NCBI GenBank assembly: GCA_002167555.2
Contig: NHDL02000003.1
Coordinates: 83,107-147,106 of the forward strand
Source of the DNA: Deltaproteobacteria bacterium TMED58
Lineage (GTDB): Bacteria; Desulfobacterota_D; UBA1144
DNA length: 64,000 nt
Direction: 5' to 3'
This document shows positions 25,243-34,417 of the stretch, in pieces; position 1 is the stretch's first letter; each line of letters begins with the position of its first letter. The position numbers and the translations under genes are program-made. Below the pieces are notes generated by a model, which searched no databases, was not told the origin of the DNA, and saw only the letters and a list, made by a program, of their open reading frames with translations.

Positions 25243-27243
25243 CTATGCAATCTCTTCAATATAGGCAAGCTCCAACTTTTTTAAGATTTTAATTTTATCT
25301 CTTAAAAGTCCGGCTTCTTCAAATTTAAGCTCATTTGATAATATATTCATCTCTTTTCTAAGTTTCTCTATCTCTTTTGGAATTTTATGTGGCGCTATGT
25401 CTAAATCAGAAGGAATAGATTCGCTATTATAATTAATATTATAAATTGAAGATATATCCGAATCTTTATCTTTAGTTATTGATTTTGGTATAATTGCATT
25501 ATCATCATTGAATTTACACTGCAAAGTTCTTCGTCTATTTGACTCCTTAATGGCTGCTTCCATAGACTTAGTTATTTCATCTGCATACATTATTACTCTG
25601 CCATTCAGATTTCGGGCAGCTCTACCAAAAGTCTGTATTAAAGATGTCTGAGATCTCAAATATCCTTCTTTATCTGCATCCAATATCGCTACCAAAGAAA
25701 CTTCGGGTAAATCTAATCCCTCCCTTAATAAATTAATTCCAACTAATACATCAAACTCATCATTTCGCAATTTTTTTAAGATTTCAACTCTTTCCAAAGT
25801 TTTAATATCCGAGTGCATATATTCAACTCTTATACCTAAACCCTTAAAGTATGAAGTTATTTCTTCTGCCATTTTCTTTGTTAGAGTAGTGACTAAGATT
25901 TTCTCATTTTTTTCTACAACACTTTTAATTTCAGACAATAGATTCTCAATTTGATTCTTTGCTGATCTTACTTCAATTGTTGGATCTACTAGTCCAGTAG
26001 GTCTTATGATTTGCTCCACAATATTCTTTCCACTTTTTTCTTTCTCATATTCTGCTGGGGTAGCAGATACATATATAATTTGATTAATCTTGTTTTCAAA
26101 TTCTGTGATATTTAAAGGCCTATTATCTAAAGCGGAAGGAAGCCTAAATCCATGGTCAACAAGAGTTTGCTTTCTACTTTTGTCTCCAGCGTGCATTCCT
26201 TTAATTTGTGGAATTGTTTGATGGCTTTCATCAATAACAAGTAAAAAATCTTCTGGAAAATAATCGATAAGTGTATATGGTGGCTCTCCTGCTACTCTTT
26301 GGTCCAAGTGTCTAGAATAATTTTCAATTCCAGGACAAAAACCCATTATCTCCATTAATTCGAGGTCGTTAGCAGTTCTTTCTTGAATTCTCTTCATCTC
26401 GTCTAGCTTTCCCTGACCCCTAAACACACCAACCTGCTTTTTCAATTCTGCTTCAATAGATTTTATTGCTTTTTCTGTAGTCATTTTTTCAACTACATAA
26501 TGAGTGCTTGGGAAGATAATAATGTTATCAATTTCTTCAATAATTTCACCACTCAAAGGATCTATTTCATATATTGCTAATATTTTATCATCTTGAAACT
26601 TAACCTTTACAGCTTTATCTTCAAAATTTGAAGGAATGATATCTACATTATTTCCAATCGCCCTAAAGGTCCCTCTAGTCAATTCAAACCTAGAGCGAGT
26701 ATATTGAATCTTAATAAGTTCTTCGAGTAAAGTTTCTCTCTCTAACAAGTCCTTAGAACATAATTCTATAGTCATATTAAAGTAATCTTTGGGTGACCCT
26801 ATTCCATAAATACAAGAAACGCTAGAAACAATAATCACATCTTTCCTATTGAAAAGTGCACTAGTTGAAGCATGTCTCAATTGATCAATATGATCATTGA
26901 TTTGAGAGTCCTTGGCAATGTAGGTGTTTGAAGAAGGAATATAAGCCTCTGGTTGATAATAATCGTAATAACTCACAAAATAATGTACAGCGTTATCCGG
27001 AAAAATTTCCCTGAACTCTTCATATAACTGTGCAGCTAAAGTTTTATTATGAGCCATGATCACTGTAGGCCTATTTACTTTCTCAATAACATTTGCAATA
27101 GTAAAAGTTTTTCCACTTCCGGTAACTCCTAGTAAGGTTTGCTCTTTTACACCCGCGGCAAGGTTTTTTGCGAGTTTTAAAATAGCCTCAGGTTGGTCAC
27201 CATTGGGCTTAAACTTAGTTTTTATCTTGAATCTCATGCTCAC
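25243..27243 (-). CDS. uvrB: Excinuclease ABC subunit B
   Basis: UvrB of 666 residues, the damage-verifying helicase of nucleotide excision repair. Walker A is GVTGSGKTFTIANV, the beta-hairpin region is YYDYYQPEAYIP, helicase motifs DESHQTIPQ and GRAARN are present, and a C-terminal UVR domain (LRKEMNILSNELKFEEAGLL) binds UvrC. Start is GTG at 27243 or ATG two codons later (27237). A TACAAT box ends six bases before the GTG, which favours the GTG as a leaderless start. Confidence 0.97.
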   Translation of the reverse strand: MSMRFKIKTKFKPNGDQPEAILKLAKNLAAGVKEQTLLGVTGSGKTFTIANVIEKVNRPTVIMAHNKTLAAQLYEEFREIFPDNAVHYFVSYYDYYQPEAYIPSSNTYIAKDSQINDHIDQLRHASTSALFNRKDVIIVSSVSCIYGIGSPKDYFNMTIELCSKDLLERETLLEELIKIQYTRSRFELTRGTFRAIGNNVDIIPSNFEDKAVKVKFQDDKILAIYEIDPLSGEIIEEIDNIIIFPSTHYVVEKMTTEKAIKSIEAELKKQVGVFRGQGKLDEMKRIQERTANDLELMEIMGFCPGIENYSRHLDQRVAGEPPYTLIDYFPEDFLLVIDESHQTIPQIKGMHAGDKSRKQTLVDHGFRLPSALDNRPLNITEFENKINQIIYVSATPAEYEKEKSGKNIVEQIIRPTGLVDPTIEVRSAKNQIENLLSEIKSVVEKNEKILVTTLTKKMAEEITSYFKGLGIRVEYMHSDIKTLERVEILKKLRNDEFDVLVGINLLREGLDLPEVSLVAILDADKEGYLRSQTSLIQTFGRAARNLNGRVIMYADEITKSMEAAIKESNRRRTLQCKFNDDNAIIPKSITKDKDSDISSIYNINYNSESIPSDLDIAPHKIPKEIEKLRKEMNILSNELKFEEAGLLRDKIKILKKLELAYIEEIA

Positions 27244-27307
27244 ATAAATATTGTAACTGATATAAAGAGATTGACTTTTTATCTCATTTTGGTTTTCCTT
27301 TTTATCT

Positions 27308-28822
27308 ATGAAACCTTGTGTATATCTTGTAGGAGCTGGTCCAGGTGACCCAGGCCTTATAACAGTTAAGGCCCTAGAGTTAATTAAAGATGCAGATGCT
27401 GTAGTTTATGATTATCTTAGTAACCCTTTTTTTCTCTCCCAGGTTAGTACAAATTGTAAACTTATAAATGCAGGTAAAAGATTAGGTTTCAAGGCTCTAA
27501 CACAGAAAAAAATAAATGAAAAACTAATTTTTTTGGCAAAGAGTGGGTACAAAAGAATTGTAAGATTGAAGGGCGGGGATCCGTTTCTTTTTGGTAGAGG
27601 TGGTGAAGAAGCTGAGGAACTTAAAAAAAATAGAATAAATTTTGAGATAGTCCCTGGTATAACTTCAGCAATTGCAGTACCGGCATATGCAGGTATACCT
27701 GTAACTCACCGAGATATAACTAGCACTCTTTCAATTGTTACCGGTCACGAAGATCCAGATAAAAATGAAAGTTCCATAGATTGGACTTCATTATCAAGAA
27801 TGAAATCTATAATTTTCTTGATGGGAACGAAGAATTTAAAGAAAAATCTTAGTAATTTAATAAGTAATGGAATGCCTAAAAAAACTAATATTGCTGTTAT
27901 AAATTGGGGAACTTATTCTAAACAAAAAACAGTCACCGGAAACTTAATCAATATTCATGAAGAAATCAAAAAAAATAAAATCAAATCTCCTTCAATAGTA
28001 GTAATTGGGGATATATGCAAGATGAGATCTAAATTAAATTGGTTTGAAAAAAAACCATTATTTGGAAAAAATATTATTGTCACTAGGGCCAGAAAAAACT
28101 CTAGTAAATTATCAAAAAAAATAATTGAATTAGGTGGAAACCCAATTGAAATACCTACGATAGAAATAAAACCTAAATCTTCAAAAACAATAAGAACTAA
28201 TTTAAATAAAATTAATAATTATGAATGGTTAGTTTTTACAAGTGTTAATGGAGTTGAAATCTTTTTTGATGAATTCCTAAAAATTAATAATGATATTAGA
28301 AAACTAGGAAATTTAAAAATAGCAGCCATAGGATCAGAAACTGCAAGATCATTAAATAAATTAAACCTATCAGTTGATTTAATTCCAGATAAATTTACTG
28401 CTGAAGGGCTTCTTAATTCTTTCAAAAAATTAAAAATTAGGAAATCAAAGATATTCATACCTAGAGCTTCTCTAGCAAGAGATACTCTTGTTAGTGGGCT
28501 GAGAAAAATTGGAAATGAAGTAAAAGAAGTAAAGATTTACGATACTATATTACCCTCAAAGCTAACTAAAAAAGATGTTTTAAATAAAGTTAGTGGTGTG
28601 AATATTGATTTCATAACCTTTACTAGTTCCTCAACTGTTGATAATTTTTTTAAATATATAACTCCAAAAAAAGTGAAATCGAATAAGGATGTAAAATTTG
28701 TAGTTATTGGACCAATAACAGGAAAGAGGCTACTAACATATGGAATCAAGCCACATTTAATTTGTAAAAAGTTTACTATAGATAATCTCTTGGATGAAAT
28801 TGTAAGATATAAAAATAAATGA
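27308..28822 (+). CDS. cobA-hemD: Fused uroporphyrinogen-III C-methyltransferase / uroporphyrinogen-III synthase
   Basis: A 504-residue two-enzyme fusion of tetrapyrrole synthesis. Residues ~1-245 are a SUMT (CobA) with VGAGPGDPGLITVKAL, RLKGGDPFLFGRGGEE and VPGITSAIAVPAYAG. Residues ~250-504 match HemD, with the typical GGNPIEIPTIEI opening and VFTSVNGVEIFF. It converts hydroxymethylbilane to uroporphyrinogen III and on to precorrin-2, for siroheme, heme or cobalamin. The fusion is common in Desulfobacterota and Firmicutes. Its stop overlaps rsmE by 4 bases. Confidence 0.95.
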   Translation: MKPCVYLVGAGPGDPGLITVKALELIKDADAVVYDYLSNPFFLSQVSTNCKLINAGKRLGFKALTQKKINEKLIFLAKSGYKRIVRLKGGDPFLFGRGGEEAEELKKNRINFEIVPGITSAIAVPAYAGIPVTHRDITSTLSIVTGHEDPDKNESSIDWTSLSRMKSIIFLMGTKNLKKNLSNLISNGMPKKTNIAVINWGTYSKQKTVTGNLINIHEEIKKNKIKSPSIVVIGDICKMRSKLNWFEKKPLFGKNIIVTRARKNSSKLSKKIIELGGNPIEIPTIEIKPKSSKTIRTNLNKINNYEWLVFTSVNGVEIFFDEFLKINNDIRKLGNLKIAAIGSETARSLNKLNLSVDLIPDKFTAEGLLNSFKKLKIRKSKIFIPRASLARDTLVSGLRKIGNEVKEVKIYDTILPSKLTKKDVLNKVSGVNIDFITFTSSSTVDNFFKYITPKKVKSNKDVKFVVIGPITGKRLLTYGIKPHLICKKFTIDNLLDEIVRYKNK

Positions 28823-29526
28823 ATAGATTTTTTCTAAATAAAGAAATTAACAAAGATGAGCAAATAATAATTGAGGGTGATAACTTTCATCACTGTATTA
28901 TAGTTTTAAAACATAAAGTTGGAGATAACATTTTAGTTTTTGATAAAAAAGAAGATGAATTTCTGTGCAAAATAATTGGAACAAAAAAAGAATCTATGAT
29001 GATTCAGGCTCAATACCTTCGCCCAAAAAAAACTATTAACGAACCAGACATCAATGTTTATCAATCAATACCAAAAGGTAAAACTATAGAAAATATTATA
29101 GAGAAATCCGTTGAACTTGGTGTGAAAGAATTTATTCCAATAATCTCATCTAGAACTATTAAAAAATCTAGAGAGGTAAAAGAAAGGTGGCTTGAAATTG
29201 TTAAAACTGCTACAAAACAATGTGGAAGAAATGACATTATGAAAATACACGAACCCCTTCAGTACTCAGATATATTCAAAAAAAATAATTCGGGGCTTAA
29301 AATAATTTTTTATGAAAACAGTAAGAATAAAATAAACCATGAAATATTAGAACCTAATAAAAATATTTCCTTAATTATTGGACCAGAGGGTGGCTTTACT
29401 AATGAAGAGATAATTTTGGCAAATAATAATGGTTTTATTGATATGTCACTTGGGAATACGGTACTTAAATCTAACACGGCACTTATATTAGGTGTAGGCA
29501 TTATAAAACTAATTTGCTCACCCTAA
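28819..29526 (+). CDS. rsmE: 16S rRNA (uracil-1498-N3)-methyltransferase
   Basis: RsmE of 235 residues, a SPOUT-fold methyltransferase. An N-terminal PUA-like domain precedes the knotted domain, with SAM-binding motifs LIIGPEGGFTNEEI and LGNTVLKSNTALILG. KSVELGVKEFIPI is also typical. The ATG overlaps the cobA-hemD stop (ATGA), so the two are coupled. Confidence 0.95.
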   Translation: MNRFFLNKEINKDEQIIIEGDNFHHCIIVLKHKVGDNILVFDKKEDEFLCKIIGTKKESMMIQAQYLRPKKTINEPDINVYQSIPKGKTIENIIEKSVELGVKEFIPIISSRTIKKSREVKERWLEIVKTATKQCGRNDIMKIHEPLQYSDIFKKNNSGLKIIFYENSKNKINHEILEPNKNISLIIGPEGGFTNEEIILANNNGFIDMSLGNTVLKSNTALILGVGIIKLICSP

Positions 29527-29529
29527 TTA

Positions 29530-31557
29530 TTAATCTTTTCTCTTGAAAATTGTTAAAACTGTTTGGTTCCAGCCATCATGGTAATTATGCATAAGAGGTA
29601 CAGTCTCAATTTTTTTGTAACCTCTATTTATCACATTTGGTATATCATTCGTCCAGTAAGAATATTTTGCATGTAATAAAAATGGATCCTCGTCAAAGAA
29701 GATCCAGTCTGCCTCGCCAAGTTCAATATAATCAAGAACCTGATCTCCTTGGTTAGCCTGCATTATATGATACGAATTTGCTATAGATAATGGGGATTTA
29801 ATTTTTAATTTCATATATAAATATGCATCCCAAGTTGAAAAAATTATAATTTTGTCGTCTTTACTTATCTTATATTTATTTAACAGGCTTTTAATCTTAA
29901 TGTACCTATCCTTCCATCTTGGAACTAAATCCTCATTGGAATGAAAATCAGACATCCTCACATATTTAACAGAATATTTCCCATTAAGCCCCGGCTCTTC
30001 CCACAATATCTTGGAATTAGAATTATTTTTTAAATAAAACTCATGAATTCTCACATGGTTAAATCTAAATGGATTTTTATAATCCATAACCAACAAGGAG
30101 GTACATAAAAGTAGGAACAATAGAAGTAGGTATGGCAAAAGATTATATGGATTTTTTAATTGTGCTATAGATTTAATTTTTAAAATTAAATTAAAATCAT
30201 TATTCTTAATCCTATTGTCTATATAAAAAATAATTAAAAAGATAGCAGGATATGAAACTCTGGCTGCTACTTGAGGTTGATGCGTATAGGCATGATAGCT
30301 GAAGGAACCAATTCCAAATATGGTAATAAGGAAAATAATTGTATTTATATAATCCTTCCTATTCAGCATCGACCAAATTGAATAATTAAGGGCAAAAATA
30401 TAGGTTGCTACTATTAAAATCCATGTACCATTCAATTTAAGATTAGATAAACCCGAGGAGCTATATCCTGATATATAATATTCATGTACAGCGAACTGCA
30501 TTGTATAATCTGCCCAAGAGCCAAGCGTTAACTTGTAGTAAAGACTATAGAGACTAAGTATGATGATTGGTATTAAAAAACATTTAAAAATCTCAACAAA
30601 GAAAACAGAGAATCTCTTTAGAAAAGACTCTTTTTCACAAAATTTTTGAAATGATACTGTTAAAGTAAAAGCTAATAGGCAAACTATTCCTACATCTGCA
30701 TTCCATATTACACCCATAGATAAAACTACTAAAGTTAAAATAAAATTTTTAATGTTTGGTTTTCTAAAATAAAAATATCCCATCAATATCATTAATGCAG
30801 GAAAGAAAATTCTTATAGGAAAATAAGGAAAAAAGAGCTGGTATGGCCAAAGTGTGGTAGAGAATAAATGTATATAAATATATGATAGGAAGCCTATCAA
30901 AACCAAAAACTTATTATGTATAACTCTATAGAGAAAGAAACCCCATATAAAAAACACTATTGATAGAATAATTCCTAATGTTGTTGATATTGTTATTAAA
31001 TTTAACCCAAACAAAGTTAGTATGGGTTTAAGGAATATAGGGTAGCCGCCATATTGCGAAATTAGATCAAAAAAAATATGCTTACCCAAGCTAACTTGAT
31101 TTATAGCATGAAGCACATTCTGAAAATTCTGTGCATTTTCATTATATCTATGAAATTCATTGAATGGGACCTGATAACCCAAATAGATTATAAATAAAAC
31201 TATAGATCCAAAAATATATCTTGAAGTAATAGCTTTTATTTCATCTGAGATTTTTTGATAAAAAGAAAAAAGAAAAAGAAAGAAGATTAAGAGGGTCCAT
31301 AAAATAGGGTTAGTCAGTAACGATTTTCTGTAAAGGTCTGTTGTGAATCCCCAATCAACGACAAAAAAGGAAAAGATTAGTAATGACAATATCGTAAGCC
31401 ACATAAATTTTTTATTAAAGTATTCAATCCTTAGCTTAAAAAAGCCTTTTTTAAATAATATATAGTTAAATACTAGGGCGAAAAGAATCAATACGAATGA
31501 GGATATTACATAATCTGGTAACAAAAAAAGTTCATTAAAATTAAAAACTGGATTCAA
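29530..31557 (-). CDS. Large polytopic membrane protein of unknown function
   Basis: I do not recognise this 675-residue protein. The first ~490 residues hold roughly a dozen hydrophobic helices, with a soluble C-terminal domain after it (about 500-675). The layout resembles membrane glycosyltransferases of the GT-C type, but I cannot point to a defining acidic motif, so this is only a possibility. The start is TTG at 31557; the next Met is at residue 52, inside the helical region. It is divergent from the radical SAM gene 159 bases away, and its end almost touches rsmE. Confidence 0.7.
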   Translation of the reverse strand: MNPVFNFNELFLLPDYVISSFVLILFALVFNYILFKKGFFKLRIEYFNKKFMWLTILSLLIFSFFVVDWGFTTDLYRKSLLTNPILWTLLIFFLFLFSFYQKISDEIKAITSRYIFGSIVLFIIYLGYQVPFNEFHRYNENAQNFQNVLHAINQVSLGKHIFFDLISQYGGYPIFLKPILTLFGLNLITISTTLGIILSIVFFIWGFFLYRVIHNKFLVLIGFLSYIYIHLFSTTLWPYQLFFPYFPIRIFFPALMILMGYFYFRKPNIKNFILTLVVLSMGVIWNADVGIVCLLAFTLTVSFQKFCEKESFLKRFSVFFVEIFKCFLIPIIILSLYSLYYKLTLGSWADYTMQFAVHEYYISGYSSSGLSNLKLNGTWILIVATYIFALNYSIWSMLNRKDYINTIIFLITIFGIGSFSYHAYTHQPQVAARVSYPAIFLIIFYIDNRIKNNDFNLILKIKSIAQLKNPYNLLPYLLLLFLLLCTSLLVMDYKNPFRFNHVRIHEFYLKNNSNSKILWEEPGLNGKYSVKYVRMSDFHSNEDLVPRWKDRYIKIKSLLNKYKISKDDKIIIFSTWDAYLYMKLKIKSPLSIANSYHIMQANQGDQVLDYIELGEADWIFFDEDPFLLHAKYSYWTNDIPNVINRGYKKIETVPLMHNYHDGWNQTVLTIFKRKD

Positions 31558-31681
31558 TATTCTTATAGTAAAAATTGAAATTATTAGAACAATGAGGCTA
31601 AAAAAAGAGGAAAAAATGGAAATTTGTTTACTCCATGTTAATTAAATCAGTAAGTACTTATAATAATATAAATCTTTATAA

Positions 31682-31710
31682 TTGTAATAACAACCGCGAA
31701 AGACTAAAAT
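31682..31710 (+). promoter_or_regulatory. Predicted promoter, leaderless start of the radical SAM gene
   Basis: A -35 box TTGTAA (31682-31687), a 17-base spacer and a -10 box TAAAAT (31705-31710). The start codon begins six bases after the -10 box, so transcription would start at or next to the ATG. There is no Shine-Dalgarno sequence. Confidence 0.55.
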
Positions 31711-31716
31711 AGCATA

Positions 31717-33036
31717 ATGAAAGTACTTCTTCTTGATGTTTACATAAAAGATTCAAAATATAGAATCTGCAAAGATACCAATGGTTCTTATGGTACAGCT
31801 AATGATTATGGTGATTCCTTATTCCCTAAACTATTAACAAAGATTGCCAAGAATACTAACTTCTGGCCACCTATATATTTAATGTATGTTGGTGCTGTGT
31901 TGAGAGAAAAGGGGCACGAAGTTCATTATTCAAACAATATAGTAAATGATGAAGAATATGATTGCGTTATAATGTCGAGCTCAATTGTCTGTCATGAGTC
32001 TGAGATAAAAGAGATTAAAAAAATAAATAAAAAGAGTAAGGTTATTGTTGTTGGTTCTTTTGTGACAAGTAATCCCGAAAAATATCTTGAAACAGGAGTA
32101 AAGGTTGTGCTTGGAGAGCCTGAATTTTATTTTCTAAGAAATAGTCTTGATAAAATTTTAAAGGATAATAATTTTTCTTTTAATTCAATCAACAAAGAGA
32201 ATGAGGATTTAGATTCTCTTCCTATTCCATGCTGGGACTTAGTAATTAATCGCTTATCATTCAGCGGTGGGCTAAAAAAGAAAAAATGTATACCTATTCT
32301 AGGTGAGCGAGGCTGTCCTTACTCCTGCTTTAATTACTGCACTTACCCATTAGCGCAAGGAAGAACGCCCCGTGCAAGGTCGACTGAAAAAATAGTAGAG
32401 GAATTAAAATATTGGAATAAAAATTTCCAGGTTAATGAATTTGTATTCAGGGACCCTGTATTTTCTATTGATAGAGGCAGAACGGAAAACCTTGCTAAAG
32501 CTATAATTGATGAAGGTTTAGATATTAAATTTACAATAGAAACACATCTAAATAATTTGGACTATGAACTTGTTATGCTTTTAAAAAAAGCTGGTGTATT
32601 CATAATTAGAGTTGGAATCGAATCCGTCAATTATGATGTCATCGCGGACGCAAAAAGATTTAGTTTAAAAAAAGAAAAAGAAAAAGAAAAATTAGATATG
32701 ATTCACTCTATAGGAATTAAAGTAATCGGTATGTATATCTTAGGATATGAGACAGATACTAAAGAATCCTGCCTCGCTACTATAAAATATGCAAAAGAAC
32801 TAAATACATACATTGCAGTATTTAGTGTTTTTACTCCTTATCCTGGGACGCCAATTTTTATGAAGTTTAAAGACAGGATTACATCAAAGAATTATGAGGA
32901 CTTTAATCAATGGAAGCTTGTGTTTGATCATGCAAATATGAGTGGAAAAGAAATAAGGGGACTACTTGACTATGCATTTACAACCTATTATCTGAGCATA
33001 AGATGGATTATAAAGAATCTAAGGTTAGCTCTTTAA
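31717..33036 (+). CDS. B12-binding-type radical SAM protein with unusual cysteine spacing
   Basis: A 439-residue protein: an N-terminal Rossmann-like region (about 50-145) of the cobalamin-binding type, then a radical SAM barrel. The cluster motif is RGCPYSCFNYC (Cys 200, 204, 208), that is CX3CX3C in place of the canonical CX3CX2C. Other barrel features are present (EFVFRDPVFS, FTIETHLNN, IIRVGIESVN, PYPGTPIF). I see no DxHxxG cobalamin-ligand motif, so B12 binding is uncertain. Substrate unknown. It is divergent from a large unknown membrane protein, which may hint at a shared envelope role. Confidence 0.85.
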   Translation: MKVLLLDVYIKDSKYRICKDTNGSYGTANDYGDSLFPKLLTKIAKNTNFWPPIYLMYVGAVLREKGHEVHYSNNIVNDEEYDCVIMSSSIVCHESEIKEIKKINKKSKVIVVGSFVTSNPEKYLETGVKVVLGEPEFYFLRNSLDKILKDNNFSFNSINKENEDLDSLPIPCWDLVINRLSFSGGLKKKKCIPILGERGCPYSCFNYCTYPLAQGRTPRARSTEKIVEELKYWNKNFQVNEFVFRDPVFSIDRGRTENLAKAIIDEGLDIKFTIETHLNNLDYELVMLLKKAGVFIIRVGIESVNYDVIADAKRFSLKKEKEKEKLDMIHSIGIKVIGMYILGYETDTKESCLATIKYAKELNTYIAVFSVFTPYPGTPIFMKFKDRITSKNYEDFNQWKLVFDHANMSGKEIRGLLDYAFTTYYLSIRWIIKNLRLAL

Positions 33037-33048
33037 TATACAAAAAAA

Positions 33049-34302
33049 CTAATTATTCGTATAAGCTTTTTTAAATCTTTTATATAATAATATTCCCACT
33101 ATAAAGAGAGTAAAAACTGCAAAGATAATTGTTTTTGTCTCCTTAAAAATACCATATTTTCTAAATACCAAATTTATTTCATCTCCCTTGTTAATATTAC
33201 TTATTGAATATGTGGTGTATTCGTCATTAGCCAACTCCGCTATAGGAGAATCTTTTTTAACAAAATTTAAACCCTCAATTGATAAAGAAAGCTTATTCTC
33301 AGGAACTATAATCGTTAAACTAGAAATATTATTAAGAAATACTTTTGATAATTTAGTCGAGAAGAAATTAAGCTCTTTTGCGTATGTTAAAACAACTCTT
33401 CTATTGCCTGGTGGCATAGGAAGAGTATCTGTTACCTTATCTTTAGAGACTATAAAAGTACTCTCACTCCTATGGGGGAAACTTAAATCTGTTACTTCAG
33501 GAAATAATGCATATGAATTTATCTTTCTCTGTTTTTCTGAAAAGTCATTAGTACCAATAAAAATTTCACTAGAATTATTAGAAATATTAAAAATCTCAGC
33601 AACTACTATAGAATTTGAATCTTCATCATAACTTATAATTAAATGCCCAGAATCAAGATTTAAATTTTCATAGTCTTGAGTTGAATCATAAACTACCAGA
33701 TCCACAACTTTTTCATATTCGTTAGGTAAAAAATAAAATTTATCAGTTGAATATTCTATTCCATCATAAAAGATTTTTATGCGATATGATATATTCCCCT
33801 CTAGTTTGTCAAAATTAAAATCACCTTTGACAGTTGATACTTTCATCGAGCTTTTAACTTTATCAGCCATTACAAGCTCTAATTCTACTTCTTGGTTATC
33901 AAGAAATTCTTTAGTACTAAAGCTCTGAACTTTTCCACTTATTTTTACTTTTGAGCCTCGCTTAACCAACTCCTTAGTTCGTTCAATATATTTTAATAAT
34001 TTACTTGCTTCATCTTTATTGACATTTATGTAAGGCATAGGAGGATATCCATCATTAATGGGCATTTTTGCATATTTTTTGTAAATAGATTGTGGATTTT
34101 GAATCCATTGAAGAACTTCTTCCTTAGAGTATTTATCTAAAGAATAATAAAGGTCAGGTCCAACGAACCTCCCTCTTCCTATAACATGACAAGTTATGCA
34201 CCTCTTTTCAATAAACACCTTCTCCAAATCCTTCAAATCTTTACTTTGCGAATAAGTCACCACAGGAAATAGCATCAATAATATCAAAAAAATATTTTTC
34301 AT
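33049..34302 (-). CDS. Membrane-anchored mono-heme c-type cytochrome domain protein
   Basis: A 417-residue protein with a signal peptide (MKNIFLILLMLFPVVTYSQ). A small cytochrome c domain has the heme site CITCH at residues 35-39 and a Met-containing segment YAKMPINDGYPPMPY as likely axial ligand. A long beta-rich domain (about 120-380) and a C-terminal transmembrane helix (about 388-407) with a basic tail follow. I start at the ATG at 34302; an upstream TTG at 34323 would overlap the small gene before it. It ends the ccm cluster, so it may be a client of the maturation machinery or a working part of it. Confidence 0.75.
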   Translation of the reverse strand: MKNIFLILLMLFPVVTYSQSKDLKDLEKVFIEKRCITCHVIGRGRFVGPDLYYSLDKYSKEEVLQWIQNPQSIYKKYAKMPINDGYPPMPYINVNKDEASKLLKYIERTKELVKRGSKVKISGKVQSFSTKEFLDNQEVELELVMADKVKSSMKVSTVKGDFNFDKLEGNISYRIKIFYDGIEYSTDKFYFLPNEYEKVVDLVVYDSTQDYENLNLDSGHLIISYDEDSNSIVVAEIFNISNNSSEIFIGTNDFSEKQRKINSYALFPEVTDLSFPHRSESTFIVSKDKVTDTLPMPPGNRRVVLTYAKELNFFSTKLSKVFLNNISSLTIIVPENKLSLSIEGLNFVKKDSPIAELANDEYTTYSISNINKGDEINLVFRKYGIFKETKTIIFAVFTLFIVGILLYKRFKKAYTNN

Positions 34303-34306
34303 AACT

Positions 34307-34417
34307 TTAAATATCCCAATCAATTTTCTTTATGTCAGATTTATTTACTAGTAGAGGATAAAAAATATAAGATAGAGATAATAAAGTAATTAATATAGTA
34401 ATAAAAATTTCCAACAT
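34307..34417 (-). CDS. 36-residue single-helix membrane peptide in the ccm cluster
   Basis: A short gene starting at ATG 34417, overlapping the ccmF stop (TAATG), with a strong AGGAGG 8 bases upstream supplied by the last ccmF codons. It encodes one transmembrane helix followed by a short charged tail (NKSDIKKIDWDI). Placement and spacing argue that it is real. It resembles the N-terminal anchor of CcmI-like proteins only in general shape, so I do not assign a function. Confidence 0.6.
   Translation of the reverse strand: MLEIFITILITLLSLSYIFYPLLVNKSDIKKIDWDI

Noticed and set aside
27256-27307. Promoter for cobA-hemD with TTGACT at 27271
   Set aside because: The -35 box is good, but no acceptable -10 box stands 16-18 bases downstream.
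31558-31716. A possible small gene between the membrane protein and radical SAM gene
   Set aside because: No frame with a start and ribosome-binding site of useful length; the stretch is explained by divergent promoters.
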